Below are positions 39,441 to 48,000 of a DNA stretch of 64,000 nucleotides, piece after piece. Position numbers and translations under genes: made by a program. This DNA comes from Paenibacillus sp. FSL K6-0276. GTDB lineage: Bacteria > Bacillota > Bacilli > Paenibacillales > Paenibacillaceae. The DNA lies in NCBI RefSeq assembly GCF_037977235.1, contig NZ_CP150276.1:930001-994000 (forward strand). Direction: 5' to 3'. The notes under the pieces were generated by a model. It was not told the DNA's origin and did not search any database. It saw only the letters and a list, made by a program, of their open reading frames with translations. The stretch's first letter is position 1, and each line of letters opens with the position of its first letter.

Positions 39441-39460
39441 ATTTAATAAATCTTGCTATT

Positions 39461-39558
39461 TACGCTAACGGAGAACAATAGTTAAACGAAACAAGGAACA
39501 GTTTGCCTCGGCAGTGTTCCTTGTTTTTATTAAGCTCCCGGGCAGGTTAGCTTAATAA
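39461..39558 (+). repeat. attC-like site 9
   Basis: Left motif CGCTAACGGAGAACAATAGTT, hairpin ACAAGGAACA/TGTTCCTTGT, right motif TTAAGCTCCCGGGCAGGTTAG. The CC where AA is expected may be an excision scar. The hairpin is shared almost exactly with the second hairpin of site 15. Confidence 0.72.
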
Positions 39559-39672
39559 ACGCAATTATAATTAATAAGGATAAAATAGTTAAATATGATT
39601 ATTATTACCATTATTATGCGAGAGCATGTTATTATCAAATATAGAATATTTAAGACAAGGAGTGGATTTCTC

Positions 39673-40507
39673 TTGAGTGGATATCGCTGGGATGATTGCC
39701 CTATAGAAATAAAGCTTCAGATAACAAATATATCAGATTTTTTAAATCATGCGTTGGGTGAAAACTTAATTGGAACATACCTTCACGGGTCATTATGTTT
39801 AGGGTAGCTTTCAGCCTTCCCACAGTGATTTAGACATGATTGTAATCACTAAACAACCATTAACTGCTCCTCAAAGGCTACATTTAATGAATGGGTTCTT
39901 AGCTTTACATAAAAAGCCGTCACCAATCGAGATAAGTATTCTGTGCTATTCAGACCTTAATCCTTGGAGACACCCTACCCCTTATGAGTTTCACTTCAGT
40001 GAATATTGGAGACCAAAATTCGAGGTCATTTCTAGTGAAAATGATTTGGCATTCTGGGATATTAAGGAGATTTATACAGATGGAGATATTGCTTGTCATG
40101 TAACTTTAATTAACCAAAGTGGTATTTGTATCTATGGTCGAGCCATCAGTGAAATATTCCCAGTAGTACCTGAAAAAGATTTCTGGGATTCTATTTTTTG
40201 GGGAATAGAATATTTCAGCAAATTAGATGGAGAACTTTTAACTACAGGAATCCTCACACTTCTGAGAATTTGGTCTTATAAAGAAAACAAAGCGATATAT
40301 TCAAAAGCACAAGCTGGTGAGTGGGCTGTTGGGTTAGTCCCTTCAGAATACCGTGACATCATTGAAAATCTTGTAGATGTTTATAACGATAAAGCTAAGA
40401 AAAAAGACTTCTCAGAGACAGATTTAAATAATTTAAGGCATTATGTAATAAATCAAATCAAGGAACCATTATTGAGCTCCCATGGAAGAACGCAATTACT
40501 TCTATAA
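39673..40507 (+). pseudogene. AadA-like aminoglycoside adenylyltransferase, frameshifted
   Basis: The N-terminal part ends TYLHGSLCLG, then a stop. One base later the frame continues SFQPSHSDLDMIVITKQP, so the nucleotidyltransferase motif GS-x-DLD is split by a frameshift at 39801-39806. The remainder matches the helical C-terminal domain of ANT(3'')/ANT(9) enzymes (LLTTGILTLLRIWSYKENKA). Start TTG 39673, 10 bases after AAGGAG. The C-terminus runs into site 10, giving the odd tail LLSSHGRTQLLL. Cassette 9. Confidence 0.8.
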
Positions 40508-40611
40508 TCTGTGGTGTCACGTGTACGACATGTATGGCTAACGGGACACGATAGCTCAATAACGACACAAAGGCAATCGATCAGTGGATCGGCTGCCTTT
40601 GTTCAGCTAAA
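40468..40611 (+). repeat. attC-like site 10, left half, hairpin and start of right half
   Basis: TTGAGCT, a 61-bp miniature element, then AACGGGACACGATAGCTCAA. The hairpin AAAGGCA...CGATC/GATCG...TGCCTTT (40569-40600) follows. The right half TTCAGCTAA is cut at 40610 by an IS and resumes at 42387. Confidence 0.75.
40479..40539 (+). mobile_element. 61-bp miniature element (MITE), copy 2
   Basis: Same length as the copy at 32257 and nearly the same sequence. The hairpin here reads TGTCACGTGTACGACA. Inserted between CT and AACGGG of site 10. Confidence 0.72.
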
Positions 40612-42386
40612 CATTCCTGTTAGGGCTAAGAAATAGACTTTGCCAAAAAAGGAGCGCCTCGGTATGATGGGTTTGTCCACGGGTTCGAAACCCAACACCA
40701 TCAAGGAGACGCTCTTATCATGAAGTTTAAACAATCAGAAGCACAAAATCAACGAATTGAACGAATTACCACTTCTTATCTTGTAGTAGGCATCGATATG
40801 GCCAAGGAAACACATGTAGCACAGGTAACGAATTATCGTGGAATCGTGCTGACGAATCGGCATCTATCGTTTAGCAACACCATTGAGGGCTTTGAAAGGC
40901 TGCAACGTTGGATGGAAGCCATCCAGCAAAAGCACCGTTTAAGCAGCGTAATCATTGGTATGGAGCCGACAGGGCATTATTGGTGGAACTTGGCCAACTG
41001 GCTTACACATAAAGGATTGCAAATCGTCTTAGTCAATCCAGCAACGACCAAGCGCAATAAAGAAAACCGTGACAATTGCCAATCGAAGAGTGACCCAAAA
41101 GACGCACTTGTCATTGCAGATGTAGTAAGCCGTGGCTACTACTATGAACATACGAAACAGACCCACGTGTTTCAGCGGTTACGAACCCTGATGAGTGATC
41201 GAGAATTTTGGGTTACGAATAGTGTTCGGTTACAAAATCGCATCATTCGTTGGCTGGATATCCGCTTTCCGGAGTACAGTTCGGTTTTTAAGGATTGGAC
41301 CTGCAAACGTTCGATGGCCACACTGAAGGAGTTTCCTACGCCTCAGGATCTTGCAGGGCGGTCTATACCGGAGATCATTTCGATATGGAGAAAACATATG
41401 CAGCGAGCAGGCGGTTCTTCAGGCACACAAAAGGCGGCTGAGCTCATTGCATATGCTAAGCGGAGTGTAGGAGACGTTACAGCTTTAACTGAAGCAAAGC
41501 AAGATTTTGTACGTCTAATCACGGAGTTCGAACGAATTACGGATATGTTAGTAGACATCGAAAAGCAACTCCGCGCATTGCTAGAGGAGATTCCCATGGC
41601 CGCCCAGCTCCGTTCCATTAAAGGCCTTGGTCCGATCTTTGTCGCGGCCATCTTAGCAGGTGCAGGTGACCTTAGACAGTATGAACATGGACGTCAGTTA
41701 CTGCGCAAAGCCGGTCTAAATCTCGCAGAAAGTACATCGGGGAAAAGGAAAGGACAGATCATCATCTCCAAACGAGGAGACTCCAGCCTAAGGAAATATC
41801 TATACTTAGCGACCATTCAACTCATCGGAATTAATCCGATCTTTCAAGAATTACATCAGCACAATGTTCAAGTAAAGCACATGAAAAAGCAACAGTCTGT
41901 CTTCAAGCTTGTGGGTAAAGTAGCGCGAATTCTGATCGGTATGGTCCATCGAGCAGAAACATTCTCTCCCGAAAAAGCCAGCTATCTCGTTTCACAAGCA
42001 GCTTAAGGTATTACCCGTCACGTATATTGATTCGTTCGCGGGATTTTGACAAAGAAAGCACGGAGAACCGAGTTACTGCCCAAAAAGGGCTTAGACCCGT
42101 CCGCTAAACGCAATCGGTCTCCACACCTTGGATAAGTATGACGATGGAATGTAAGGGCATAGACCCGTCGAGTCATGGGATGGTAAACACCAGGGCAATT
42201 TGTGGAGTTTGCGTACAGTAGAGTGAAGCGATAAGGAATGGCTGAAGCGATTCCTCTGTTCCCGCATGCCCAAATACTGGACTGACGGCTCTCGCCTCCA
42301 GCTTTCCCCACCTTTAATACTAATCCATGGTGATGAAATCCTGCGAATGAGTGAGTATATGTGAGATAACCCATTAAAACTGAGGG
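40611..42386 (+). mobile_element. IS110/IS1111-type insertion sequence inside site 10
   Basis: About 1776 bp. Flanks TTCAGCTAA and CGGGCAGTATAGCTTAACAA rejoin into a perfect right-half motif, which sets the ends to within a base or two. The transposase is at 40720-42006. The 380-base downstream non-coding part holds two AGACCCGTC segments. The upstream 109 bases form a long hairpin. No terminal inverted repeats were seen, as expected for the family. Confidence 0.82.
40720..42006 (+). CDS. IS110-family transposase (DEDD recombinase)
   Basis: 428 residues. N-terminal RuvC-like DEDD domain with GIDMAKETHVA, GMEPTGHYWW and KSDPKDALVIADVV. The C-terminal Tnp_20 domain has IKGLGPIFVAAILAGAGDL and the Ser region LAESTSGKRKG, used for strand exchange with a bridge RNA. 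It appears intact. Start ATG 40720 after AAGGAG. The long non-coding part is downstream, as in the IS1111 subgroup. Confidence 0.92.
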   Translation: MKFKQSEAQNQRIERITTSYLVVGIDMAKETHVAQVTNYRGIVLTNRHLSFSNTIEGFERLQRWMEAIQQKHRLSSVIIGMEPTGHYWWNLANWLTHKGLQIVLVNPATTKRNKENRDNCQSKSDPKDALVIADVVSRGYYYEHTKQTHVFQRLRTLMSDREFWVTNSVRLQNRIIRWLDIRFPEYSSVFKDWTCKRSMATLKEFPTPQDLAGRSIPEIISIWRKHMQRAGGSSGTQKAAELIAYAKRSVGDVTALTEAKQDFVRLITEFERITDMLVDIEKQLRALLEEIPMAAQLRSIKGLGPIFVAAILAGAGDLRQYEHGRQLLRKAGLNLAESTSGKRKGQIIISKRGDSSLRKYLYLATIQLIGINPIFQELHQHNVQVKHMKKQQSVFKLVGKVARILIGMVHRAETFSPEKASYLVSQAA

Positions 42387-42412
42387 ACGGGCAGTATAGC
42401 TTAACAAGGGTA
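42387..42412 (+). repeat. attC-like site 10, rest of right half
   Basis: ACGGGCAGTATAGCTTAACA continues the motif interrupted at 40610. Confidence 0.75.
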
Positions 42413-42476
42413 TTGTTGATTTATTTTCTTGGTTAGTTTAACCGATTGGCAATAAACCGATTAGGGAGGCGAATCC

Positions 42477-42905
42477 ATGTTTGATATTGAAAGAATTAAA
42501 GAGATTATTCCTCATCGAAATCCATTTCTCTTGGTCGATAGAATATTGGAAATTAATGAGGGGAAGAGAGCTGTTGGAATTAAAAATGTAACAATTAATG
42601 AACCTTATTTTCTAGGTCATTTCCCTGGCTATCCCGTAATGCCTGGAGTCTTAATTGTAGAAGCACTGGCACAGATCGGTGGAATCGCTATGTCTAACGT
42701 TGAGAGCAACAATCATAAAATAGGCTTACTGACTGGTATTGATAGTTGTCGTTTCAAACGACAAGTAAAACCAGGAGACCAACTCCTTCTTGTATTTGAT
42801 GTAATTCGAATCAAGGGACAAATCGTCAAAGGAAAGGGCGTCGCCACGGTAAATAATGAATTGGTATGTGAATCTGAAATAATGTTTGCATTCAGTTCGA
42901 TTTAG
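42477..42905 (+). CDS. fabZ: 3-hydroxyacyl-[acyl-carrier-protein] dehydratase FabZ
   Basis: 142 residues, normal FabZ length, hot-dog fold. Catalytic His is in [15 protein letters not shown] and the Glu in [23 protein letters not shown] at the N-terminus is typical. It removes water from 3-hydroxyacyl-ACP in fatty-acid elongation. GGGAGG is 8 bases before the ATG. Here it is cassette 10, away from other fatty-acid genes, so it is probably an extra copy. Confidence 0.93.
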   Translation: MFDIERIKEIIPHRNPFLLVDRILEINEGKRAVGIKNVTINEPYFLGHFPGYPVMPGVLIVEALAQIGGIAMSNVESNNHKIGLLTGIDSCRFKRQVKPGDQLLLVFDVIRIKGQIVKGKGVATVNNELVCESEIMFAFSSI

Positions 42906-42935
42906 GTTTTAAGGTAACGGGACACGATAGTCGAT
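42905..42935 (+). repeat. attC-like half site 11
   Basis: AAGGTAACGGGACACGATAG fits the left-half motif. No hairpin or right half follows before the next gene. Confidence 0.55.
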
Positions 42936-42994
42936 ATATTCTCGCAAATATTTGTGTAACTAAACGACCAAAATTTGCAAGGGTGGTGGACATT

Positions 42995-43960
42995 ATGTTG
43001 AATCAATCCATTTTGAGAGACGGATTAACGATCATCTCTTCATGCAAAAAGGAAACAGGTGACATTTGGCAGGCTCACTTTGGTGCTGCCGCCATCGGCA
43101 GTTATTTTTTCGTTACAACTAATAATTTGAGTCAAGAACTGGCTCAACTAGTATCTTCGCAGGCCGGAGCGATGGCAAAAAAGATTCTTGGGGCGAACGG
43201 CGTACAACACCGTTCCGGTTGTGACGAGCAAACAGCCGTAACTACCATACTTGAGGCACTTGATAGAACGATCGATCAGCTACACTGGGTCGGTCATAAT
43301 GTGATTTACAGTACAGCAAGTTTGTTGGCCATCCATGAACTTAAAGGCTGGGGAAGTACTGAGGATATTGCAGGAATAACCGATCTCATTCGCTCGTTTG
43401 AGAGGACAATTCCGGGACGGTCATGGATTGGTTTCTCTGCTTCCGAAGTGAAAAGGATGGAGATTACGGACGCAGACGACTTTCCGACTATATCGAATCC
43501 CAATGAGCTTTCTTCGCTTGTGCTGGAACAATTGGCCGAGTTCCCCGTCATTTATCGCGCAGAATCACATCATGATTTAATTGGTCACATGCTGACTTTC
43601 TCACATGCGTTAAACATCTTGTTTGACCTTGGCCATGTCTCCTTTTTCGAAAGAGGATTACAGCCTATAATGAAGCTAATTAAAGTTCTGCGCCATAGTC
43701 GTAACGTTAAACCTGGAGATTCAATCAAATTGGTTTCGCCTGTCGATCATCTGCCTTTGCAGCCGGCGGCGCGGGCGAACGTGCTTCCGATCGATATTAA
43801 GTATTGGGAAAAGAACTATAGCGAACAAGATTGGGATTACGGTCACGTATTTAAATTTTCTCATAGCTTCTATGACCATTTACGACGAGTGGAGCAAAAG
43901 AAAGAATCGTATATTGAAAACTTTCGGTATATCATTGTCCAATTGTCACAACTCGAATGA
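42995..43960 (+). CDS. Uncharacterised protein (cassette gene)
   Basis: 321 residues. I do not recognise the family. It is mostly helical and without membrane segments or signal peptide. Notable segments: WQAHFGAAAIGSYFF, a His-rich run HWVGHNVIYSTASLLAIHEL, and later YRAESHHDLIGHMLTFSHAL. The spaced histidines and acids could bind metal or heme. ATG 42995 follows GGTGG by 8 bases. Composition is somewhat GC-richer than neighbouring cassettes. Cassette 11. Confidence 0.75.
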   Translation: MLNQSILRDGLTIISSCKKETGDIWQAHFGAAAIGSYFFVTTNNLSQELAQLVSSQAGAMAKKILGANGVQHRSGCDEQTAVTTILEALDRTIDQLHWVGHNVIYSTASLLAIHELKGWGSTEDIAGITDLIRSFERTIPGRSWIGFSASEVKRMEITDADDFPTISNPNELSSLVLEQLAEFPVIYRAESHHDLIGHMLTFSHALNILFDLGHVSFFERGLQPIMKLIKVLRHSRNVKPGDSIKLVSPVDHLPLQPAARANVLPIDIKYWEKNYSEQDWDYGHVFKFSHSFYDHLRRVEQKKESYIENFRYIIVQLSQLE

Positions 43961-44102
43961 CTAGTGGGAAATCGCTTTTGGTTAATGGACACCATGATAA
44001 GTGTGAATATTGGTGATCAGGAGATAGCCCAAGCTGCACCCATCATGCAGGGCTTATAGTGGTTGGCTACACCCGATGGCATTTCTTCATGGGTACCAGA
44101 TT

Positions 44103-44208
44103 AGTTGAGCTAACGGGAAACGTTAGCTTAATAAAACAGCGGCAGTCTAGGACTTTATTTTCTTGTCCACGGCTGCCGCTGTTTTTTTTAGTTAGGCTAG
44201 TCTAATAC
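44103..44208 (+). repeat. attC-like site 12
   Basis: Left motif TTGAGCTAACGGGAAACGTTAGCTTAA contains a near-perfect inverted repeat. The long hairpin AACAGCGGCAG/CTGCCGCTGTT is at 44135-44183. The right part TTAGTTAGGCTAGTC has lost ACGGG. Confidence 0.7.
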
Positions 44209-44415
44209 TTTATTTTATTTCAACAAATGCTAACGTCAATAAAAGAGACGAAAAGGTTGATATTTATCGGTTTGACTTTTTTTGGTATCTGCCAGAATGT
44301 ATTCAGTAATTTTGAAGTAAAAAGCTGTATTGTGAATCAGATCACAATACTATTTTTAATACATGCTATGTTAGAACTATTAAGAAACGATTAAGTCATC
44401 TAAGGAGAGTCTATT

Positions 44416-45177
44416 ATGGCTAAATATGAACAACAAAGAAACTTTTTGAAATCCAATTTTCTTGAATTTAAACATATTAAAACAGATAAGCTAAAGGGAC
44501 TCCCACAACCACCAATTGTTAAGTCCTTTAATTCGACATCACTAATTATTGATTTGCCAAAGATCAGCAGAGACGTTGTGAGTAAAGAAAATATATATGA
44601 ATGTATAAATGATAGAAGAAGTACAAGGTTTTATTCTGATGAATCATTAAGTCTTGATGAGTTATCATATTTATTATGGGCTACCCAAGGGATAACGAGT
44701 ATGACGAAGAATGGGTGTACACTGCGAACTGTACCCTGCAGTGGGGCAACACATACATTTGAGACATATTTATTTATTATGCGAGTAGAAGGCTTGCAAC
44801 AAGGAATTTACAGATACCTTCCTGTGGAACACAAGCTCGTGTTTATGTTTGAATTAGATAAAATTGATCAAAAAATTGATGCGATTACTTTGGATCAGCC
44901 TTTTGTCCCTAATTTTGTTAAAAAAGCTTCGGTAATGTTTGCATGGAGTACAACACCCTATCGCTCTGAATGGAAGTATGATATTTCAGCTCACAAAAAA
45001 ATCCTCATCGATGTTGGACATGTAAGCCAAAACCTTTATTTGACTAGTGAATCGATCGGTGCAGGTGCTTGTGCAATTGGAATCTATGATCAAAAGTTGA
45101 TTGATGATATTTTAGAATTAGACGGTGATGAAGAATTCATCATCTTTATGGGTGCAGTTGGGAAGAAACGAGAATAA
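44416..45177 (+). CDS. SagB-type nitroreductase/dehydrogenase
   Basis: 253 residues. FMN-binding nitroreductase fold of the SagB/ThcOx group: NDRRSTRFYSDESLSLDELS (FMN phosphate contact), LWATQGITSM, RTVPCSGATHTFETYL, and GAGACAIGIYDQKLID. Relatives oxidise azolines in peptide natural products, or act alone on unknown substrates. No YcaO partner is nearby. GGAG precedes the ATG by 9 bases. Cassette 12. Confidence 0.85.
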   Translation: MAKYEQQRNFLKSNFLEFKHIKTDKLKGLPQPPIVKSFNSTSLIIDLPKISRDVVSKENIYECINDRRSTRFYSDESLSLDELSYLLWATQGITSMTKNGCTLRTVPCSGATHTFETYLFIMRVEGLQQGIYRYLPVEHKLVFMFELDKIDQKIDAITLDQPFVPNFVKKASVMFAWSTTPYRSEWKYDISAHKKILIDVGHVSQNLYLTSESIGAGACAIGIYDQKLIDDILELDGDEEFIIFMGAVGKKRE

Positions 45178-45189
45178 TGCAAGTATTGA

Positions 45190-45585
45190 TCAAAGATTGG
45201 TCCGAAGATATGATGAGCATTTATCGGCGTTGGTGATCTCGAAGAGTTCATGCTCTAGGTGTTCATGCTGCAATACCTTCTCGACGACGAGCACCGTAAT
45301 CATCTCGATTTTGCGGATTTTCGCGATGTCGGTCATTTCTTGGATCCCGTGCAAGCCGACCAGCATGGTGCAGTACGACATGTTCTCCGTGTAACGGAAA
45401 CCGAATTTGGCGAGACCGTTGATCTGCTGATGATGCTCCGGGAAATATCATTTGAGCAAGCGAAGGAGCATAATCGACCTTGCAGCGCTCTCGAACGCGA
45501 GAATGGACTGCTGAAGCTCTTGATTCTCATGCAGCAGACGATCGATCGTCTGCCAAAGTAGTTGAAGCAGCCCGTTCTGTTGCAG
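45190..45585 (-). pseudogene. Unrecognised minus-strand gene remnant
   Basis: A frame of about 131 codons with one in-frame TGA (near 45453). It reads QLLWQTIDRLLHENQELQQS, then FGFRYTENMSYCTMLVGLHG, and ends SSYLRTNL. The heptad-like first part suggests a short coiled coil. No clear start codon. The plus-strand sequence after it (45590-45692) reads LGAMYYDGEKDFILEDNGRW and ends VVGQKR, the tail of another broken gene. Family unknown. Confidence 0.35.
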
Positions 45586-45702
45586 CGTCAAAAAATATCT
45601 CGGCGCCATGTATTATGATGGTGAAAAAGATTTTATACTAGAAGATAACGGTCGTTGGTTATCTTTAGGACTTGTTGTTGGGCAGAAAAGATAAGTTTTT
45701 TG

Positions 45703-45728
45703 AGACCGCCTTCATAGCGGTCTTTCTA
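45703..45728 (+). terminator. Terminator hairpin
   Basis: AGACCGC/GCGGTCT stem followed by TTTC. Located after the broken gene tail. Confidence 0.7.
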
Positions 45729-45754
45729 TACTCGGCGGATGCGCGCGCTGCTCA

Positions 45755-45785
45755 GGTTATTGAACTAACAGGCAGTTTAACACAA
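45755..45785 (+). repeat. attC-like half site 13
   Basis: TTGAACTAACAGGCAGTTTAAC, a right-half motif. The left half was probably lost with the rearrangement upstream. Confidence 0.6.
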
Positions 45786-45838
45786 CAAATCGCCACTTCT
45801 GATATACTTTTTAATAAAGCATTTAAGGTGGTCGGATG

Positions 45839-46233
45839 ATGTTAAATAATTATTTGGATAAAACATTAGAAGAACTTGAAGGGGAGACTTGGGGTGAGCC
45901 CAGTATGGCTCAAACCTTGTTGTTAGGTGTCATGAATTACGAAGAAAACCGTTAATGGATTTCTCAGTCGAAGATTTAAGAATAATGATTGGACAAGGTT
46001 TCAGTTTGAAATATCTTGTTCCAATTGCTCTTAGGTACTTGGCAGACAACCCATTTGTCAGAGGAGATTTTTATAAAGGAGACTTGTTGGTATGTGTAAT
46101 AAACATCGAACAGACTTTTTGGGACTTAAACCCCGAAACGCATGTTGAATTGGATTCAATTATAACCGATGTTAAATACACAATTGAAAAGTTACTTCCA
46201 TTGGTGTCCACTTATAAGACTTCAAATCGCTGA
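45839..46233 (+). pseudogene. CdiI-like immunity protein, frameshifted
   Basis: The first frame, MLNNYLDKTLEELEGETWGE to MNYEENR, stops. The second begins KPLMDFSVEDLRIMIGQGFS and continues LKYLVPIALRYLADNPFVRG. Together they match the contact-dependent inhibition immunity family (LEELEGxxWGE ... FSVEDLRIMIGQ). A one-base change around 45940-45950 separates them. The second frame alone (ATG 45955, 92 codons) could make a shortened product. No toxin gene is nearby. Cassette 13. Confidence 0.75.
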
Positions 46234-46351
46234 ACTCCCATGAAAATTAAATCTGTAGTTTCTGTAAAAGGGCAAACGTAAATAAGACGCAGTCCATTCA
46301 TTTTTTTGAAGGGCACAGCACCCGAAATAGGAATATTGGTATATTAATGAA

Positions 46352-47569
46352 TTAAGAGACTTCTGCAATAGTTACAGAATAACCTAAGTTTTCTAGTCGT
46401 CGAACTGCGTATTTCACAATAGATTGTTGCTTCTGTTTGTCAAAATAATCTTCGCCTAGGTCCACATACATTTCTTCGCGTGTTAACAGATAGTAGGCTA
46501 TTCTCAACATAGCATGCGCAACAGAGATTGCTGCCCTTTTTCTTCCTTTTCGTGCTGCCGTTCGTCTATACATAGCACCAAGATAGTTCTTTGAGGCTGC
46601 TACAGAATGGGCTGCCTCAACTAAAGCAGACTTCAGATATTTGTTTCCATTTTTGGTTTTGGTAGATTTTCTTTTTCCTGCACTTTCATTATGCCCAGGT
46701 ACAAGTCCAGCCCATGAGCATAAATGCGCAGCACTGGGAAACTGCTTCTTAATATTGGTCCCAATTTCGGCTAAGATTTGTTCTGCCATTCGAGTAGCTA
46801 TTCCAGGAATTGAATCTAAACGTTCGACATCGTCATGAAATGGGACTACCCTCGAAGCGATTTCTTGATCTAAAAGCAGGATCTGTTCACTTAAAAAATC
46901 AATATGAGTTAAAATCGTCTTTATCATCAGCCGTTGGTGAGGGTTTACATAGCCTTGCAGAGCTAGTTCAAGTTGATCTTTCTTTCGTTTCATGGTGCGT
47001 CTAGCGAAGTTTGCTAATTTCTCAGGATCATCTTCACCATCAGCAATGGCACGGAGCATGTCGCGAGAGGATACACCCATAATATCAGAGACAACAGAGC
47101 TAAGTTTAATATTGGCTCCTTCTAACACTTTTTGAATTCGGTTATGTTGTCTAGCTCTTTCTTCAATGGTACTCCGACGATACCGTACAAGTTCTCGAAG
47201 TTCCCGTTGATTTCGATCTGGAATGAAACTTGCTTTAAGTAGCCCATGACGAAGAAGCTTTGCAATCCATTCTGAGTCCTTAACATCTGTTTTACGTCCA
47301 GGCAAAGCTTTCATATGCTGGGCATTTACCACTAAAAATTCAATTCCTTCAGCTTCAAGTAAATTAACAATAGGCTTCCAAAATACACCCGTGCTTTCCA
47401 TAGCAACGTGAGTACACTCATGTTGTTTAATCCAATCAATTAATTGTAATAGAAACACAGTTTTAGTTGAAAACGTTTGAATCTCCTTTCCATTAGACGT
47501 TAGAATACATGCGGTAATGTTATCCTTATGAATATCCATACCACATGCTCGTTCAACTACGATTTCCAC
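46352..47569 (-). CDS. IS110-family transposase (DEDD recombinase)
   Basis: About 405 residues. DEDD domain: GMDIHKDNITACILT, VAMESTGVFWKPIVN, KTDVKDSEWIAKLLRHG. Tnp_20 domain: LDSIPGIATRMAEQILAEIG, CSWAGLVPGHNESAGKRKST with the catalytic Ser. Intact. GTG 47569 has AGAGG 10 bases upstream. The frame is open back to a TTG at 47587. Only distantly similar to the transposase at 40720. Confidence 0.93.
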   Translation of the reverse strand: MEIVVERACGMDIHKDNITACILTSNGKEIQTFSTKTVFLLQLIDWIKQHECTHVAMESTGVFWKPIVNLLEAEGIEFLVVNAQHMKALPGRKTDVKDSEWIAKLLRHGLLKASFIPDRNQRELRELVRYRRSTIEERARQHNRIQKVLEGANIKLSSVVSDIMGVSSRDMLRAIADGEDDPEKLANFARRTMKRKKDQLELALQGYVNPHQRLMIKTILTHIDFLSEQILLLDQEIASRVVPFHDDVERLDSIPGIATRMAEQILAEIGTNIKKQFPSAAHLCSWAGLVPGHNESAGKRKSTKTKNGNKYLKSALVEAAHSVAASKNYLGAMYRRTAARKGRKRAAISVAHAMLRIAYYLLTREEMYVDLGEDYFDKQKQQSIVKYAVRRLENLGYSVTIAEVS

Positions 47570-47605
47570 CTTAATGCATCCTCTCAACGGCTAAATTAGA
47601 TAAGA

Positions 47606-47751
47606 GGCTGGTGCAGCAACCAGAGTAGGATTAATCTCCCATGAGTGCTTCCCAAAAGGGAGCGACAATCTGTGATGCACCGTGATCGTTGGAGTCAGAA
47701 TAACGGATGGGCTCTAAGGCACCATAGTTCATCGACCTTCCTCTCCCAGCC
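47606..47751 (-). ncRNA. Probable IS110 bridge RNA, copy R3 (with transposase)
   Basis: Lies directly upstream of the transposase start, where the IS110 subgroup encodes its bridge RNA. Outer stem GGCTGG/CCAGCC. Loop segments are ATAACGG (47700-47706) and TAGTTCA (47725-47731). The latter is the exact reverse complement of TGAACTA, formed by this copy's own flank TGAACT and the A after the element. Confidence 0.7.
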
Positions 47752-48000
47752 ATAGTAGCAGTGTTAACAGATATAACTATTTTCATCATCTGTGGTGCGG
47801 CGCTTGCGCTGCATGTATGGCTAACGGGAAACGATAGTATAATAGTGGTTGCTTCGGCAGCCGGTTTTTATTTGTTAACAAAGGCAGGTTAGTTGAATAT
47901 CAATTTTTGAGCAGGCTTCGGAAGCCTGCTCATTATTTTTAAAAAAATAAACATCAACGCCCTGGTTGTACGCATGATTTCAATGAAAATTCCTCATTTT

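Larger units (their letters stand above)
46237..47822 (-). mobile_element. Full-length IS110-family element, copy R3
   Basis: 1586 bp, from CCCATGAAAATTAAATC to GCATGTATGGCT, between CT and AACGGG of site 14. It contains an intact transposase on the minus strand and, upstream of it, the structured RNA (47606-47751) shared by R1, R2, R4 and R5. The common ends identify those as its deletion derivatives. Confidence 0.82.
46226..47900 (+). repeat. attC-like site 14, split by the full IS110 copy
   Basis: Flank CTGAACT (46230-46236), IS, then AACGGGAAACGATAGTATAA. The hairpin GGTTGC/GCAGCC follows at about 47845, then the right motif AAAGGCAGGTTAGTTGAA. Confidence 0.7.
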
